A DNA stretch of 64,000 nt from Diphasiastrum complanatum (GCA_029204225.1 CM055093.1:4308056-4372055), one strand, 5' to 3'. Positions 1-13,614 are shown, counted from the first letter of the stretch. Program-made: numbers and translations. The notes: generated by a model not told the origin, from the letters alone.

Positions 1-924
1 CAAAAAGTGCATAGATAGGCTAGAGAAAAAGTATGAGCCAAAAATAGCAATTTTCACATTGTTTTTGGATCTCTAGATCTTGAACCCTAATTAGGGTGGA
101 TCAAGTAGCCTATTAAGTTAGATATTAGGGTTAGGTTATGTTGATTTCATAGAAGCCCTAAAATGATGAGATCTGAAGTACTCATGTATAAATATGTGAT
201 GAATTCTTTATCAATGAATGAGTAAAATTTTGGTTTTCCTGTTAGATTCATTATGCTCAGTCTTAAACAAATCGTTCAAGTAATGAACATCCTGAAAAAT
301 GAAGGCCGACTATCACATTTTTTCCCTTTTCAAATTTTTTGCCTTAACCATTTTTCGCCTTTTTCCGTGCCTTCACAAAAAATGCGACACATTGGCCAGA
401 ATTACTTAGAAACCATTTCTGGACCACCCTCACCTTTTTCACCTGTTCTTGAAAAATGCGACCAAGTGGCCAGAAAGGCTTTCTTCATCGCCTTTAGTTT
501 AAGTCACTTTTTGGCCTTTTTGGCCTTTTTCGTCTTCTTCGCTGTCTTAAATCTAAGGGTGCCTTCATGATTTACATACCTTAAGTATAAGGGCACCTTT
601 AGGATTGCATACCTTCAGTCCAAAGGGCACCTTCGGGTTTTTTGAGTTTTTTCGAGTTTTTTTGCGTTTTGCTACATTGGCAGACTGACGTTGCCAACTT
701 AACATCAACCCTAAAAACAGCTGGAGAAACAAATATCCTAAGGGTAGTTACCAACTTTTGTATAGATGCAAAACTAGAGTAAATGGCAGTTAAGGCATAA
801 GATATTTTTCTCTCGCCACTTGTAAATATATATAGTAGCTGAATCAAGCTATGTGTGTGTTAATTGAATTTCTTTTCAATCAAAGTTTAGCTTCATCTGA
901 GGAAAAAAAAATTTCACCCTTAGA
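1..924. other. A+T-rich sequence upstream of a copia remnant, no gene seen
   Basis: No convincing coding frame. Pyrimidine-rich blocks with repeated TGCGACACATTGGCCAG-like and TTTGGCCTTTTTGGCC-like words lie at 340-530. The position just upstream of a copia gag suggests this is the old 5' LTR and leader, but neither a partner LTR nor a primer site was found. Confidence 0.4.
555..636. repeat. Short tandem repeat with AAGGGYRCCTT core
   Basis: Three degenerate copies of a roughly 40-bp unit, each carrying a CATACCTTMAGT stretch followed by AAGGGCACCTT or the related AAGGGTGCCTT. It is embedded in the putative leader of the copia remnant that follows. Confidence 0.6.
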
Positions 925-1376
925 ATGTCTGATGTAGATAGTATCTTGAGTCACCTCAACACTTTCAAAAATCTTATGGACGGATGACTGCATCCAGCTC
1001 AGTCATAGAAGATTCTGATGCACTCATGACTCTATTATCGAGTCTACTTGAAGCCTACAAAAATTGGGTAATGGCAATTTCTACCCAAGAGCACCTCACT
1101 CTATCAAGAGTAATATCGCTTCTCCTACAAGAGGAGATCAGAAGATCAACATCCTCCTCAAGCTCAGGATTGGATCCTCAAGCTCTGTATTCAAATAATC
1201 AGAAGTTTAGATCCAAGAAATCTACAAAGGTAGGCTATACTGACAAGAAGAGCAACATGCAATCTGGACCAAATTCTGGTTCAGGATCAAATTCAAGCTC
1301 TTCATCATTCCAATCAACACATAAAATTTTTTGTAAATACTATAAGAGGACTGGCCACAAAATCAAGGACTACTAA
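925..1376 (+). pseudogene. Ty1/copia gag remnant (element A)
   Basis: This is the capsid/nucleocapsid region of a copia retrotransposon. A first frame from ATG 925 reads LSHLNTFKNLMD and ends at a TGA (985-987). The frame then shifts and continues as LMTLLSSLLEAYKNW and LTLSRVISLLLQEE, typical of the UBN2-type copia gag. A Ser-rich linker leads to a zinc knuckle, where the CX2CX4HX4C pattern is damaged: the second and last Cys are both Tyr. The frameshift and the lost knuckle residues make it non-functional. It is continuous with the protease and integrase remnant downstream, on the same strand. Confidence 0.85.
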
Positions 1377-2311
1377 ACTTTGAATTACAACAATGAAATG
1401 AAAAAATAGTTCCAACAACGAGCACATAGTGCTACAACCAATCACTCAAATCAACAACAAGAAAAAGAAGAAGATGAAGCAGTCTTCATGACCAAAGTTG
1501 GAGAACAATAGGATATCGATTCTTGGTATCTAGACTCCAGAGCAACACAACACATGGCTCACCATCATGACTGGTTCAAAGACTATAACTCATTCACCAC
1601 TCTCAAGTTGTGCAACTTGGAGACAACTCATCACATTCAATCGAACGTGAAGGAACAGTTAGAGTTGAATTCAAAGAGGTGAAGTCAGGTTGCTATCCAA
1701 CGTTCTCCACATTCCAAATTTGACCAAGAATCTGCTCTCAGTTAGCAGAATCACTGATTCAGGTCAAAATGTCAAATTCGATACAGACGGCTGCAAAATT
1801 CTTGACAAATCCCGAAAGGTTCCAGCCTATGGAAAAAGAACTGGCTATCTTTACATACTCAGCCATTGCTATTCTTCTAATAGTCAAGCTCTTCACACAG
1901 CCACTTCTGAATCAATTGATATGTTGTGGCATTTCAGACTTGGCCAATAGTATTCAGCAAATGTTAGCTTAGACTCTAGTACAAGATCAACCTTCAGTCA
2001 GCAAGCCAACATCTCCATTCGAAAGCTGTATTATCAGCAAGTGTGCTAGGAGTCCCTTCAGTTCAGACTCAATTCATACATCCAAAGGCTTGCTTGACCT
2101 TGTACATAGCGACATTTGTGGCCCGATGCAGACTGCTTCCACAGGGAGAGTGCTCTATTTCCTAACCTTCATCGACTTCTCTCAAAGGACTGCAACTTAC
2201 TATATGAAGAACAAATCCGAAGCATTCAAATTCTTCAAGCAGTTCAAGGCGTCTACAGAAAACCAGACCCAGAGGAAGATCAAGGCTCTACGCACAGATG
2301 GAGGGGGAGAG
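1377..2311 (+). pseudogene. Ty1/copia protease, pre-integrase and integrase remnant (element A)
   Basis: It continues the gag remnant. Near 1520-1560 the protease active site reads SWYLDSRATQHM, so the catalytic DSGA has become DSRA. At 1690-1950 the GAG-pre-integrase domain is readable (VLHIPNLTKNLLSVSR). At 2090-2306 the integrase core begins (LVHSDICGPMQTAS, TFIDFSQR, LRTDGGGE). Several stops and frameshifts separate these blocks. The integrase stops abruptly at 2311, and the missing part resumes at 6545, so the element was cut by a later insertion that duplicated GAGAG. Confidence 0.88.
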
Positions 2312-2573
2312 AGTTAGAAATCAGTTTTGATCTGATTCATTCGTATAAGCTCTAAATGTGTTGATGTAATTACTATACAGTTTATTTGGTTTACTGTATA
2401 TGGTTGTGATCGGGACGTGACCCGTTAGGATATACTGATCGGGCACTGATCCCGTAGCCGACTACTTGGATTAGTCGAGTAGCCACACATAGGAAGAATT
2501 AGCCTGTACATAGTTATTTACAGTACTTGCTATACTTGGGGTCATGTCCCAAGTTTGTCGGTCAAATTTAGGC

Positions 2574-3280
2574 CTAGGTGATGAGTTCACCAACTTAGTC
2601 CAATCATTTGCTATTCAAGACACTCTTCCATCCATTAAAAAGTTGCATAATGTTCTTGTGGCCGAGGAGAGTAGGCTTCTACACCTCAAGACAAGAATGG
2701 ATGGCATGTCACAGGAGGATCTTGACAAACCCAAGGATAGAGACATGGATCCAAGTCAAAAGGGGCTGAGAAGATCATCAAGAAGCAAGGCCGAGCCCTC
2801 AAGACTCACCTATGTGGACAAGGGAAAGCAAAAGGAAGACTCTACACCTTCTACCTCTTACTCCTTCTTAGCTACATTGCTTGAAGAAGCATATAAATCT
2901 AAAGTTTGGAGAGATACAATGCAAGTAGAGTATGATGCATTAGAAGAAAATCATACTTGGAATCTTGTAAATCTTCCAAGAGGGAAGAAACCACTTGCAT
3001 GTAAGTGGATTTATAGAATAAAGTACAATCAAGATGGATCTATTAGTAAGAACAAAGCTAGGCTTGTTGCTAAGGGATTTCTTCAAATAAAAGGATTGGA
3101 TTATGAAGAAACATTTGCACCTGTAGTAAGCTTGTAACTATTAGATTAATCATTTGCATTGCTACTTTGTTCAAGTGGGATCTCTATCAAATGGATGTGA
3201 CAAATGTCTTCTTGAATGGCTTCTTAGAAGAGGAAATCTACATGATGCAACCCGAGGGCTTCATCAAGGTCGATGAGAAT
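2574..3280 (+). pseudogene. Copia remnant with gag fused to reverse transcriptase by internal deletion
   Basis: An open frame of about 190 codons begins with gag-like sequence (FTNLVQSFAIQDTLPSIKKL, EESRLLHL) and passes without a stop into the region before reverse transcriptase (GLRRSSRSKAEPSRLTY) and then RT (DALEENHTWNLVNLP, CKWIYRIKYNQDG, KARLVAKGF, DYEETFAPV). Zinc knuckle, protease and integrase are missing between them. After about 3135 the frame shifts and RT continues as LYQMDVTNVFLNGFLEEEIY, then ends at 3280 where an oppositely oriented element begins. It could be a simple deletion product or a fossil of a non-autonomous family. Confidence 0.8.
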
Positions 3281-3586
3281 TGAAGCTGCAGTCTTCACTT
3301 CATACTTCTGCTTTAATCTTTCCCACACTGCATGGCTGCTTTTGCAGTCTTCAATCTGCATAAGTAGATCTTCATTTATGGACAAAACGATGATCACCAT
3401 TGCACGCTCATCCTTTCTGATCCCTTCAGCTCTCCTCGGGTCTCCTTTTGGAGGCTGTACCTCTGAGAGCTAGGTCACCGACCAGATGCCTTTGCCCTTC
3501 AGGAGTGTTTTGATTTTGAATTTCCAGATTCTGTAATTTGCACTATCAAGATTGATTGCTACTCTGGTCTGGATTGTCGTAGCCAT
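3281..3586 (-). pseudogene. Ty1/copia gag N-terminus (element D)
   Basis: On the minus strand from ATG 3586 the translation reads MATTIQTRVAINLDSANYR, then IWKFKIKTLLKGKGIW, the N-terminal gag pattern of copia elements (N-Y-x-x-W-K-x-K-x-x-L). One in-frame TAG follows shortly after. The frame continues through a lysine/arginine-rich stretch to SSHAVWERLKQKYEVKT and is cut off at 3281. The upstream primer site and LTR (3638 onward) fix the orientation. Confidence 0.8.
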
Positions 3587-3637
3587 ATTGTGTTGTCTGG
3601 AAGAATCACTATTGGGATATCAGTAGTGATAACCTGT

Positions 3638-3651
3638 AGGCTCTGATATTA
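3638..3651 (-). other. Primer binding site of element D (tRNA-iMet type)
   Basis: The reverse complement reads TAATATCAGAGCCT, close to the TGGTATCAGAGC primer site used by most plant copia elements. It sits between the gag start and the LTR end ...CGCGACA. Confidence 0.65.
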
Positions 3652-4165
3652 TGTCGCGAAAGTTTTTTTTTTTGTGTGTTTCGTGTTCATCCTCTCTTCT
3701 GATTCGCAAACAATTTTCTGTCTTTGAATTTTTTTTTTGTGTGAAAGTTCTTACGAGATCCCAGACACTCGACTACGCATCATAGAATATATTTTATTCT
3801 AGCAATCAAGAGACATAGCACAAGACCAAGAGATACACGAAATAGAGTGACTATATTGTCAGTTTGGTTTTAGAATGAGATCGTCAGTGTCTCGCTCGTT
3901 GGCTGGTTGACTCTCTGCTCTTTCACTGTGTTCTGCTCATTGGCAGACTTTCATGCACAGCTATGGTATTTTGCTTCCTTACTCTATTCACTATGTCTCT
4001 CTCTGTTTCTTACGAATCTTTGTATTCACTATCTCTCTCCTTTTTCCCCTTATTGGTTATGATCCAGAGAGAATCATTTATACCTCCACTATGTGGAGTT
4101 TACAAGATAGCTAAACGTAGAATCACAAGACTAGTTAACGCTAATCAACTAGTTAGTTAGTCTCC
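3652..4165 (-). repeat. Long terminal repeat of element D (right edge approximate)
   Basis: The left edge is set by the terminal TGTCGCG next to the primer site. The right edge is not visible because no second LTR is present in the window. The interior has T-runs and CTCTCT-rich stretches but no gene. Confidence 0.5.
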
Positions 4166-6063
4166 GTCGTTGATATTCGTTTCAGCTGGGCATGAAGCCC
4201 GTTGAGCTGCCAGATGATAGCGCAAAGGATTTCTCTTTGTTTGTTTTATTCTTTTCGTATAGCCAGGGAGAGCAAGTAGATGCTAGGAGCCAGGTGGAGT
4301 AGGTGATGCTTTGGAGTTCGGCTTGTCTAGCAGGATGGTGACCAGGATCGGAGACATCAGGTGAGCATAGTATGTGGATGATGAGTCCATTGGAGTGGCA
4401 CTCAGGAAGATGCTACAGTTGCTCAGGTATGACATGTCATTTGATGTATGGACGATGTTCTTCAACTGGTGCATCATGTGTGATGACCTAGGGATGAGTC
4501 ATGTCTACTTGGAGGTAGGTGGCATGGAGTGTACCTGGAGGTGGTACATATCCTGAGGGCATGGAGTGCATTACGGGGTGATGTGGATCCAGCATGCCCA
4601 TGGTTGTGCACCAACAGGATGGAGATGGTTGCTCAGGGAGTGACAATTGATACTTTGGTGAGTGATCAGGTGAGCTGCATGGTCATATGCATGGTAGTCT
4701 CTAGGTTGGCATCACATGTTATTTCTCTACATTATCTTTTGGTAAGCAAGATGCAGCTTTTGGTTAGATCCAGTTGGAGTCTAGTTGCGCTACAGGTGGA
4801 CAGATTCTTGGGGAGCTATCAACAGGTAATGGATACTTGGTGATCAGATGGTACATGGTACATGGTTCTGTAGCTATCCTATCTGATATGCTATGGATCG
4901 TGGGTGAGTTATTCATCACGATAGTGGATCTAGTTTGCATTTGCTTTGGCTTGGACGCTATGATGGATACAGTGTTGGTGAGATAGGCTCCTTGGTGGGA
5001 GGCCTATGTACTGGTCAAATCAGAGTTGGCAATGTCAAGCATGGGAAGTTGAGCCTACATGAGATTAGGAGAGGCAAATCATCATTAGTATCTCTGGGAG
5101 GTGGGCAAGCTACTCAGGTATAGCCTATGGTGAGTTTTGCATACATTCATTCATTGAGTTCTTTGTAGACTCTTGTGCTTGGAGCATGGAGAATGGATGG
5201 GGATCATCTTTCAAGGCTTATTGGACAGGATGTCAGGGCAAAGCGGCTTGGAGCATAGCTTTGTTTGAGAGATACATCAGAGATGAGGCTTGGAGCGCTC
5301 ATTAGTTCGAGATGGTTGATCTTGGATGATGTATGAGGACATCTATATGATATGCTTGGACGTGAGGGCATCTTGGGTATAGGTGCAGGCCATGGTTGAG
5401 GACTTGATTTGATGACCAGTGGTGTAGCTATGGATCTACAGGTGGCATAGGTGTTGGTACGATAGGATATCACTTATGGGCAGGCCTTGGTCATGTATTT
5501 GATGCTTTATCATTTGTGTTGGTTTGCATGAGTGCGTGCGAGCTTCCATGTTGCCTTGTCACAGGAGTCTAGATCTGAGTCGGAGTTGTATGTGGTTGTG
5601 CATTTGCTACGTCAGGAACAAAGTAGTCATTTTATGCTCATTGACTTGTCATTGTCTACTAGCTGTTTATCTGGTGAGGGCGCAATCTTATGGTCCTCAT
5701 GCTGAGCCTCAGTCACTCATTTATGTCAGGTTTATGCTTGTAAATGCCTAATAGGATGTCAGCCTAGCTAGATGGAGGATGTAAGTCTCATGGTGGCAAT
5801 GAGATTTCTTCAGTTTGAGCCATGTCGCTCATGTGGTCCACTTGTGGTTCAAGTTGGATGGGGATGAGTCAGTTGGTCGAGAGTGTGGTAGACTCTCTGT
5901 ATGAGCATTGTATTTGCATGATACTTTGTGTGTCAAACCTGGTGGTTTGTCGGTGTGCTTGAGTGTGAGTCAAGTACAGGGTAGCAAAAATATGCATAAC
6001 ATCTGTTGGACACTCCAGACATTGCTACAGATTATTGTTTTTCACTCTTATCACATTTGAGCT
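4166..6063. other. Decayed interior of element B, no gene recognised
   Basis: Long open stretches are lacking and no domain was recognised on either strand. Short G-rich words such as CATGGTT and GGAGGT recur, and there are many ATG and TGA triplets. It probably represents degenerate internal sequence of the insertion whose 3' LTR starts at 6074. Confidence 0.4.
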
Positions 6064-6544
6064 TAAGGGAGAGAGTTAGAAATCAGTTTTGATCTGATTC
6101 ATTATATAAGCTCTAAATGTGATGATGTAATTATTGTATAGTTTATTTGGTTTACTGTATATGGTTGTGATCGGGACGTGACTCGTTAGGATATATTGAT
6201 TGGGCATTGATCTCGTAGCCGGCTACTTGGGCTAGTCGAGTAGCCACACATAGGAAGAATTAGTCTGTACAGAGTTATTTACAGGACTTGCTATACTTGG
6301 GGGCATGACCCAAGTTTGTCGATCGAATTTGGCCATATTGGGCCCGCCGACCTTAGTTTGACAAGTGGTAGGCAAATTTTAGGATGCTTGTCTTTTCATG
6401 CAGTTTGTGAATACTCTATATGTACATTGTCTCTTAGGAATCTATTAAATTTTGTTGTGCCATCTTTGAGAACTTATGAGAGTGGCTATGGTGATTGTGT
6501 GATGTGATTTGCATACTGCACTAGATTCTATCAGAATTTCAATT

Positions 6545-6660
6545 GAGAGTACATCTCCATAGAATTCAAGGAGTTCTGCAAGGCCAACAAGATACTTTAA
6601 CAATATACAATCAGCTACTCACCTCAGTCCAATGGTATAGCAAGAATGATTTAGAGTGGC
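6545..6660 (+). pseudogene. Continuation of copia element A integrase after the insertion
   Basis: The translation reads EYISIEFKEFCKANKI, then a stop, then QYTISYSPQSNGIARM. This matches the integrase segment GEYxSxEFxxFC...YSPQQNGIAER that should follow the GGGE at 2300. The last Glu of the DDE triad region is not preserved. Homology fades after 6660. Confidence 0.8.
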
Positions 6661-7084
6661 ATTTATGTGTAATTAGATCATCTTTTCTCAAGTTGATTGG
6701 ATCTTTATAAGCCTTGTGAAGTTTAGATCAAGGAGGAATCAATTTGGGTCACGTCTCTCCAACAGATTTTACGACAACGGGAATAAAAACATGGCCGAGT
6801 CGGCACACAAGTTAGATCTATCAGTAATATAATGTTAGACACCCTTAAATGGTGCACTATACTTGTAAGCCAAAGGCAGGAGAAGTAGAGATAGATCTAA
6901 AATGCCAATGGGTCAAAATAAGAAAGGATCCAAGTAGTTCTAAAATGCAATTTGGATTTTAAACTTTTTATGATAGTCAAGTAATTATGGCACATGATTT
7001 TTGGGTGAACCAAAAACCCTAACACTAACTCTGTCTATAAGTAGGGATGTAACACCTTTTTGTAATCTCTTTTCATTTGCAAGA

Positions 7085-7214
<130 letters not shown>

Positions 7215-7263
7215 AAAGCCTCCACCTACTTTATTTTTTTTATGTGAAGTCCTCCTTTTTTGT

Positions 7264-7774
7264 CATTGTATGTTTACTTGTGGATTGATGAATGTTTGAA
7301 TGTGTTTCCTAATCATGCTATCACAATAAAGAAGATCATTAGCACAAGCTTTCATCCTTCTAATCCACAAAAGCACACAATGGTAAAATAAGAGCTAGAC
7401 ATCATTCTTGAGAGATCACTATGATCTATTAGGTAGCTTAATTCCATTGCTCCCCTCCCTTGAGAAGATAAGCCTCAAGAAGAGAAGGTTAGAGCTCAAA
7501 GAGCCTAAATAACCCAAGAAAATCCAAGATCCAAAAAGAGGATCTTCACATATCAAAACCTCAAAAAGAACCAAGAAGAGTGTCAAGCACCACATCTCCA
7601 AACTGAACCATTCCATCTTTAGATCTCAAGCCAAGATTGACACCCTTGGTAGACTTAGTTTCCATTTAGATCCATAGTTTAACCCCCTCTCCATTGGATC
7701 GAAGCCCACACTACACGAAGACTCACCCGGTTGGAAATCCAAGCCCTGACCTTGCCCTCTAGATCCGACTAATT
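7264..7774 (+). repeat. 5' LTR of the small gypsy-like element
   Basis: Direct repeat partner of 9073-9584. It has the same order of AAGCTTTCATCC, GAGAAGATAAGCCTC and CCATTGGATYGAAGCCC blocks, with scattered substitutions. It ends immediately before the primer site. Confidence 0.8.
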
Positions 7775-7791
7775 AGGCACCGTTGCCGGGG
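7775..7791 (+). other. tRNA-Asp-type primer binding site
   Basis: AGGCACCGTTGCCGGGG differs at two positions from TGGCGCCGTTGCCGGGG. It lies at the LTR end, and the following GAGACGGTGC can pair with part of it. Confidence 0.75.
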
Positions 7792-8841
7792 AGACGGTGC
7801 TAAGCTACTATTTAGATAGGTTTCAGTTTGTATTTTTCTTGAATTGTTTCTTGTTTTCTCACAAGTTTATTACTTGCCCACAGGCTTTTCTCTGTTTTTC
7901 TTTTATTATTTTGTCACTTCTCTAGAGAGCTAGGCAGGCTCTAGACACAGTTCTGTGAGCTCGACAAGCTATAAATTATAACTCACCATCTTAGACTTTT
8001 CTCGCCTTGCAGCCTATTGCTCGCCAAACCCATTTTTGACACTTTTGCTTTGCTAACTTTACTTGCCATCAGAGAAGAGTTGTGAGCAAGCTCAAGGACA
8101 TCTTCTTGGTGACCAACGAGTTATAACTTATTACTCGCACTCAAAGCCATTACTCACCATTTTGAATTTTCCCTCCAATTTTTCAAGTTCCCGCCCTTTC
8201 AGTATCGCTAGTTATAACTCACCATCAAAGCTGAGGGGTCTTCAATGTCCTTTGTTAATATACATGACCGGCTTCCTTGGAAATATGCACCCGACGTTCA
8301 GCCCAATCCGCTTGTAATCCACAATGCGTAGCCAATTGTAGTCTCGTTTTGTCCGTATAGTTGCAGAAACCCATCGAAAGAACCGCAATGCCAAAGACGC
8401 GAAGGGCCAACAACTGGAAAAGGCTCTCTGAAGCATATCTCACACCTTGTATTTTTTCTTTAAAAGAAAAAAAGTTCAGAAAAAACACACAAGGACTCAC
8501 CTTTATTGTTTTTCACCATTGTCTCATTTTCTCTCCTTATTTTTTTTTTTATCCCATGTACATATTTATTTTTTTCCTATACATATTCTTTGTACATATT
8601 TCACATTTTCATTTTCCTTATTCTCTTGTACATATACCTCTATTGTTTTCTCCCTTGCAGCTCAACTTTATTGCCCAAATTTTTCTCACTTTTCACCACA
8701 CTTTTTTTTCCTTCATGTATGTACGTCTTTTTCCCCCTCTTTTGCCACGGTTTCACATCCACGCATGCCAACACCAACGACATACGCAAATGCCAAGGGA
8801 CTGTCACCAAAATTGCAGTGCGGGCATGTTAGAAGATTTTA

Positions 8842-9072
8842 GTGAAGATTCTTCTAGCAGATAAGTCTGGTAAAGATTCTTCTAACGGATTACAGGATAT
8901 TCGTGTGAGCTATGAGGGGACTGTATCATTTAATTCGAATATGGAGGAATCAAAACTCAAGAAAGAGGACTTTCCCATTGCTCCACTGACAACATTTTCA
9001 AAAGTTAAAGAGAGTGCAAAAATTCTGTCAAATGAGATAGCAGGGAAAGTCGGCTTCTCCTCACCAAGTTGG
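8842..9072 (+). other. Unrecognised open frame inside the small gypsy-like element
   Basis: From ATG 8842 the frame encodes a hydrophilic segment (ADKSGKDSSNGLQD, NMEESKLKKEDFPIAPL, KVKESAKILSNEIAGKV) and then runs into the 3' LTR at 9073. The composition looks more like protein than the T/C-rich surroundings. It matches no gag or pol motif that I know, so it could be a captured host exon or chance. Low confidence that it is coding. Confidence 0.3.
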
Positions 9073-9584
9073 CATTGTATGTTTACTTTTGGATTGATGA
9101 ATGCTTGAATGTGTTTCCTAATCATGCTATCACAATAAAGAAGATCATTAGCACAAGCTTTCATCCTTCTAATCCACAAAAACACACAATGGTAAAATAA
9201 GAGTTAGACATCATTCTTGAGAGATCACTATGATCTATTAGGTAGCTTAATTCCATTGCTCCCCTCCCTTGAGAAGATAAGCCTCAAGAAGAGAAGGTTT
9301 AGAGCTCAAAGATCCTAAATAATCCAAGAAAAGCCAAGATCCAAGAAGAGGATCTTCACATATCAAAACCTCAAAAAGAACCAAGAAGAGTGTCAAGCAC
9401 CACATCTCCAAACTGAGCCATTCCATCTTTAGATCTCAAGCCAAGATTGACACCCTTGGTAGACTTAGTTTCCATTTAGATCTGTAGTTTAACCCCCTCC
9501 CCATTGGATTGAAGCCCATACTACACGACGACTCACCCGGTTGGAGATCCAAGCCCTGATCTTGCCCTCTAAATCCGACCGATT
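9073..9584 (+). repeat. 3' LTR of the small gypsy-like element
   Basis: Direct repeat partner of 7264-7774. The shared sequence stops within ATTAGG, after which unrelated sequence follows. Confidence 0.8.
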
Positions 9585-9587
9585 AGG

Positions 9588-10671
<1,084 letters not shown>

Positions 10672-10837
10672 TGCATGAGAAAACAATCCATAATCAACCT
10701 CTTGCCATCGTCAAAAGCATCGCCCGCCACCCAAAATGCCCTCCTGTCCAAAATGCCATCCGCAATCGACGTCCGACCAAAAAACACAAACCATTTACAA
10801 TCAACGTCCGACTGCTCCGTCTTCCATGACATTTATT

Positions 10838-10962
10838 AAATCCAGTGTTGCACGTCGAGACGAACCCCCATCAACAAGCCGAGCTCCAAGTAGTTCAGTA
10901 TGCATAGAGAAACGTGCATTCAAGCCAGGAATCCTAAATCCTAAACCTAAGGAATTGTAAAG
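10838..10962 (+). repeat. Partial unit of the ~358-bp satellite
   Basis: The words GTTGCACGTCGAGACGAACCC, AAGTAGTTCAGTA and ACGTGCATTCAAGCC match the second half of the tandem units at 15.49-16.48 kb. Only about a third of a unit is present. Like the last unit of that array, it is followed by AC-rich DNA. Confidence 0.65.
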
Positions 10963-10984
10963 ATATCGAGTTTTTGAGAATCAA

Positions 10985-11152
10985 TGCATGCACATGCACA
11001 CTCATATACACAAATGCACACTCATATACACACACAAATCATACACACAAATCCACACACACACACACACATATCGTAAGCCACATAAATCACACACACC
11101 ATCGGACAAAAATCATACACATTGACACACACGCACACTCATACAAACAAAT

Positions 11153-11196
<44 letters not shown>

Positions 11197-11370
11197 CATC
11201 ATCATCATCATCCGCCCGCCATTGGTGGGCATACTATGTTGGACTACCCACACGCATGCACAGATATACGCACTCTCACTAATACACACACATACATATA
11301 AACACATGCACTCACGTACATACACACACATGCACTCACGTACATAGACACACATACATTGGCCACCCGT
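10985..11370. repeat. AC-rich degenerate simple sequence
   Basis: (AC)n runs at 11051-11070 and 11154-11193, an (ATC)n run just after 11193, and a repeated CACATGCACTCACGTACATA word near 11300-11345. Long translated frames here are artefacts of the repeat. Confidence 0.85.
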
Positions 11371-11816
11371 CAACGACCATCAGCTTTCCTCTTAAACCAC
11401 CGACCACCATCCAAATCATCGGTCGTCACCTAGATCGCCTACCACCCTCGCCTACCACCCGTCAACCTTTTATTAAGATACTCCTTGTGCTATTGTTGAA
11501 CATAGTTAGATTTTGACCCCTACTATGGCCGAAATGTGTGAAATATGTTAGATATTTGAGATGCAAGATGTGCGAGATGTGTGAGATCGGCCGCCATCCA
11601 AATCATTGGCTGTCACCTAGATCTGCATGCACTCTTTTCTCTCTCTCTTGAATCCAACAATACACTCTTTCTCTCTCTCATGAATCTTATTTTATTAAGA
11701 TACTCCCTGTGCTATTGCTGAACATAGTTAAATTTTGACCCCTACTATGGCCTAGATGTGTGAGATATATTAGATATTCTAGATGCGAGATGTGCGAGAT
11801 CACGGCCGTCACACCT
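11371..11816. repeat. Dispersed ACCATCGGYCGTCACC-type repeat block
   Basis: ACCACCATCCAAATCATCGG-like words occur here, at 11590-11630 in altered form, and again near 16560-16615 and 20835-21010. The segment TATTAAGATACTCC...CTACTATGGCC is also present twice (about 11472 and 11695). No gene. Confidence 0.6.
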
Positions 11817-11863
11817 CTAGATCGGCCATCATCGCCATCAACGATAGGCACACGTTACTAGTA

Positions 11864-11923
<60 letters not shown>

Positions 11924-12009
11924 TATATGTATATATATATATATCTATATCTATATATATGTACTAGTAAAGAGTGCCCATCGTTGACGGGCAATGGCGG
12001 CTGATCTAG
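11817..12009. repeat. Inverted repeat with (GT)n(AT)n core (MITE-like hairpin)
   Basis: The arm at 11817-11862 starts CTAGATCGGCC and ends TTACTAGT. Its reverse complement with few mismatches is at 11963-12009, which starts ACTAGTAAAG and ends GATCTAG. The 100-bp loop is (GT)n followed by (AT)n and ATCT variants. The whole could fold into a 46-bp-stem hairpin. Confidence 0.75.
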
Positions 12010-12099
12010 GTGGTGGCCGATGATTTGAAAATTCAGTATGTCATTGACAGACGATGATTTTTTGATCTAGGTGGCGCCAATGATCTAGTTTGTGACATT

Positions 12100-13560
<1,461 letters not shown>

Positions 13561-13614
13561 TCTACTCTTTGTTGTTGTTCTTCGCTTGAAGTATTTGGTA
13601 GTCTTGTATTTCGT

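Larger units (their letters stand above)
2312..6544. mobile_element. LTR-type insertion (element B) inside copia element A, TSD GAGAG
   Basis: The integrase of element A is continuous from the left flank to the right flank if 2312-6544 is removed, and GAGAG is present on both sides (2307-2311 and 6545-6549). A direct repeat begins AGTTAGAAATCAGTTTTGAT at both 2312 and 6074. The right copy is complete (6074-6544, 471 bp) and is preceded by a polypurine tract AAGGGAGAG, as expected of a 3' LTR. The left copy is recognisable only to about 2569, then gives way to a copia gag fragment, so the 5' LTR and primer site are lost. The termini are AG...TT instead of the usual TG...CA. The interior holds other elements' debris. 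Confidence 0.7.
7264..9584 (+). mobile_element. Small LTR element with tRNA-Asp primer site (gypsy/Athila-like, non-autonomous)
   Basis: Two direct repeats of about 510 bp, 7264-7774 and 9073-9584, agree at roughly 95% and start with CATTGTATGTTTACTT. Directly after the first lies a sequence close to the complement of the plant tRNA-Asp 3' end, the primer site of Athila/Ogre-type Ty3/gypsy elements. The interior is only about 1.28 kb and shows no gag or pol, so the element would depend on others for movement. A T/C-rich stretch at 8440-8760 and an 88-codon frame at 8842-9108 are the only notable internal features. Confidence 0.75.

Noticed and set aside
8361-8864. Overlapping frames of 108-167 codons rich in Phe, Ser and Leu
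   Set aside because: The DNA is a T/C-rich tract open in three frames at once, with no domain and no splice or promoter context.
10974-11373. His/Thr-rich and Val/Cys-rich frames of about 100 codons
   Set aside because: They arise from AC/GT simple sequence.
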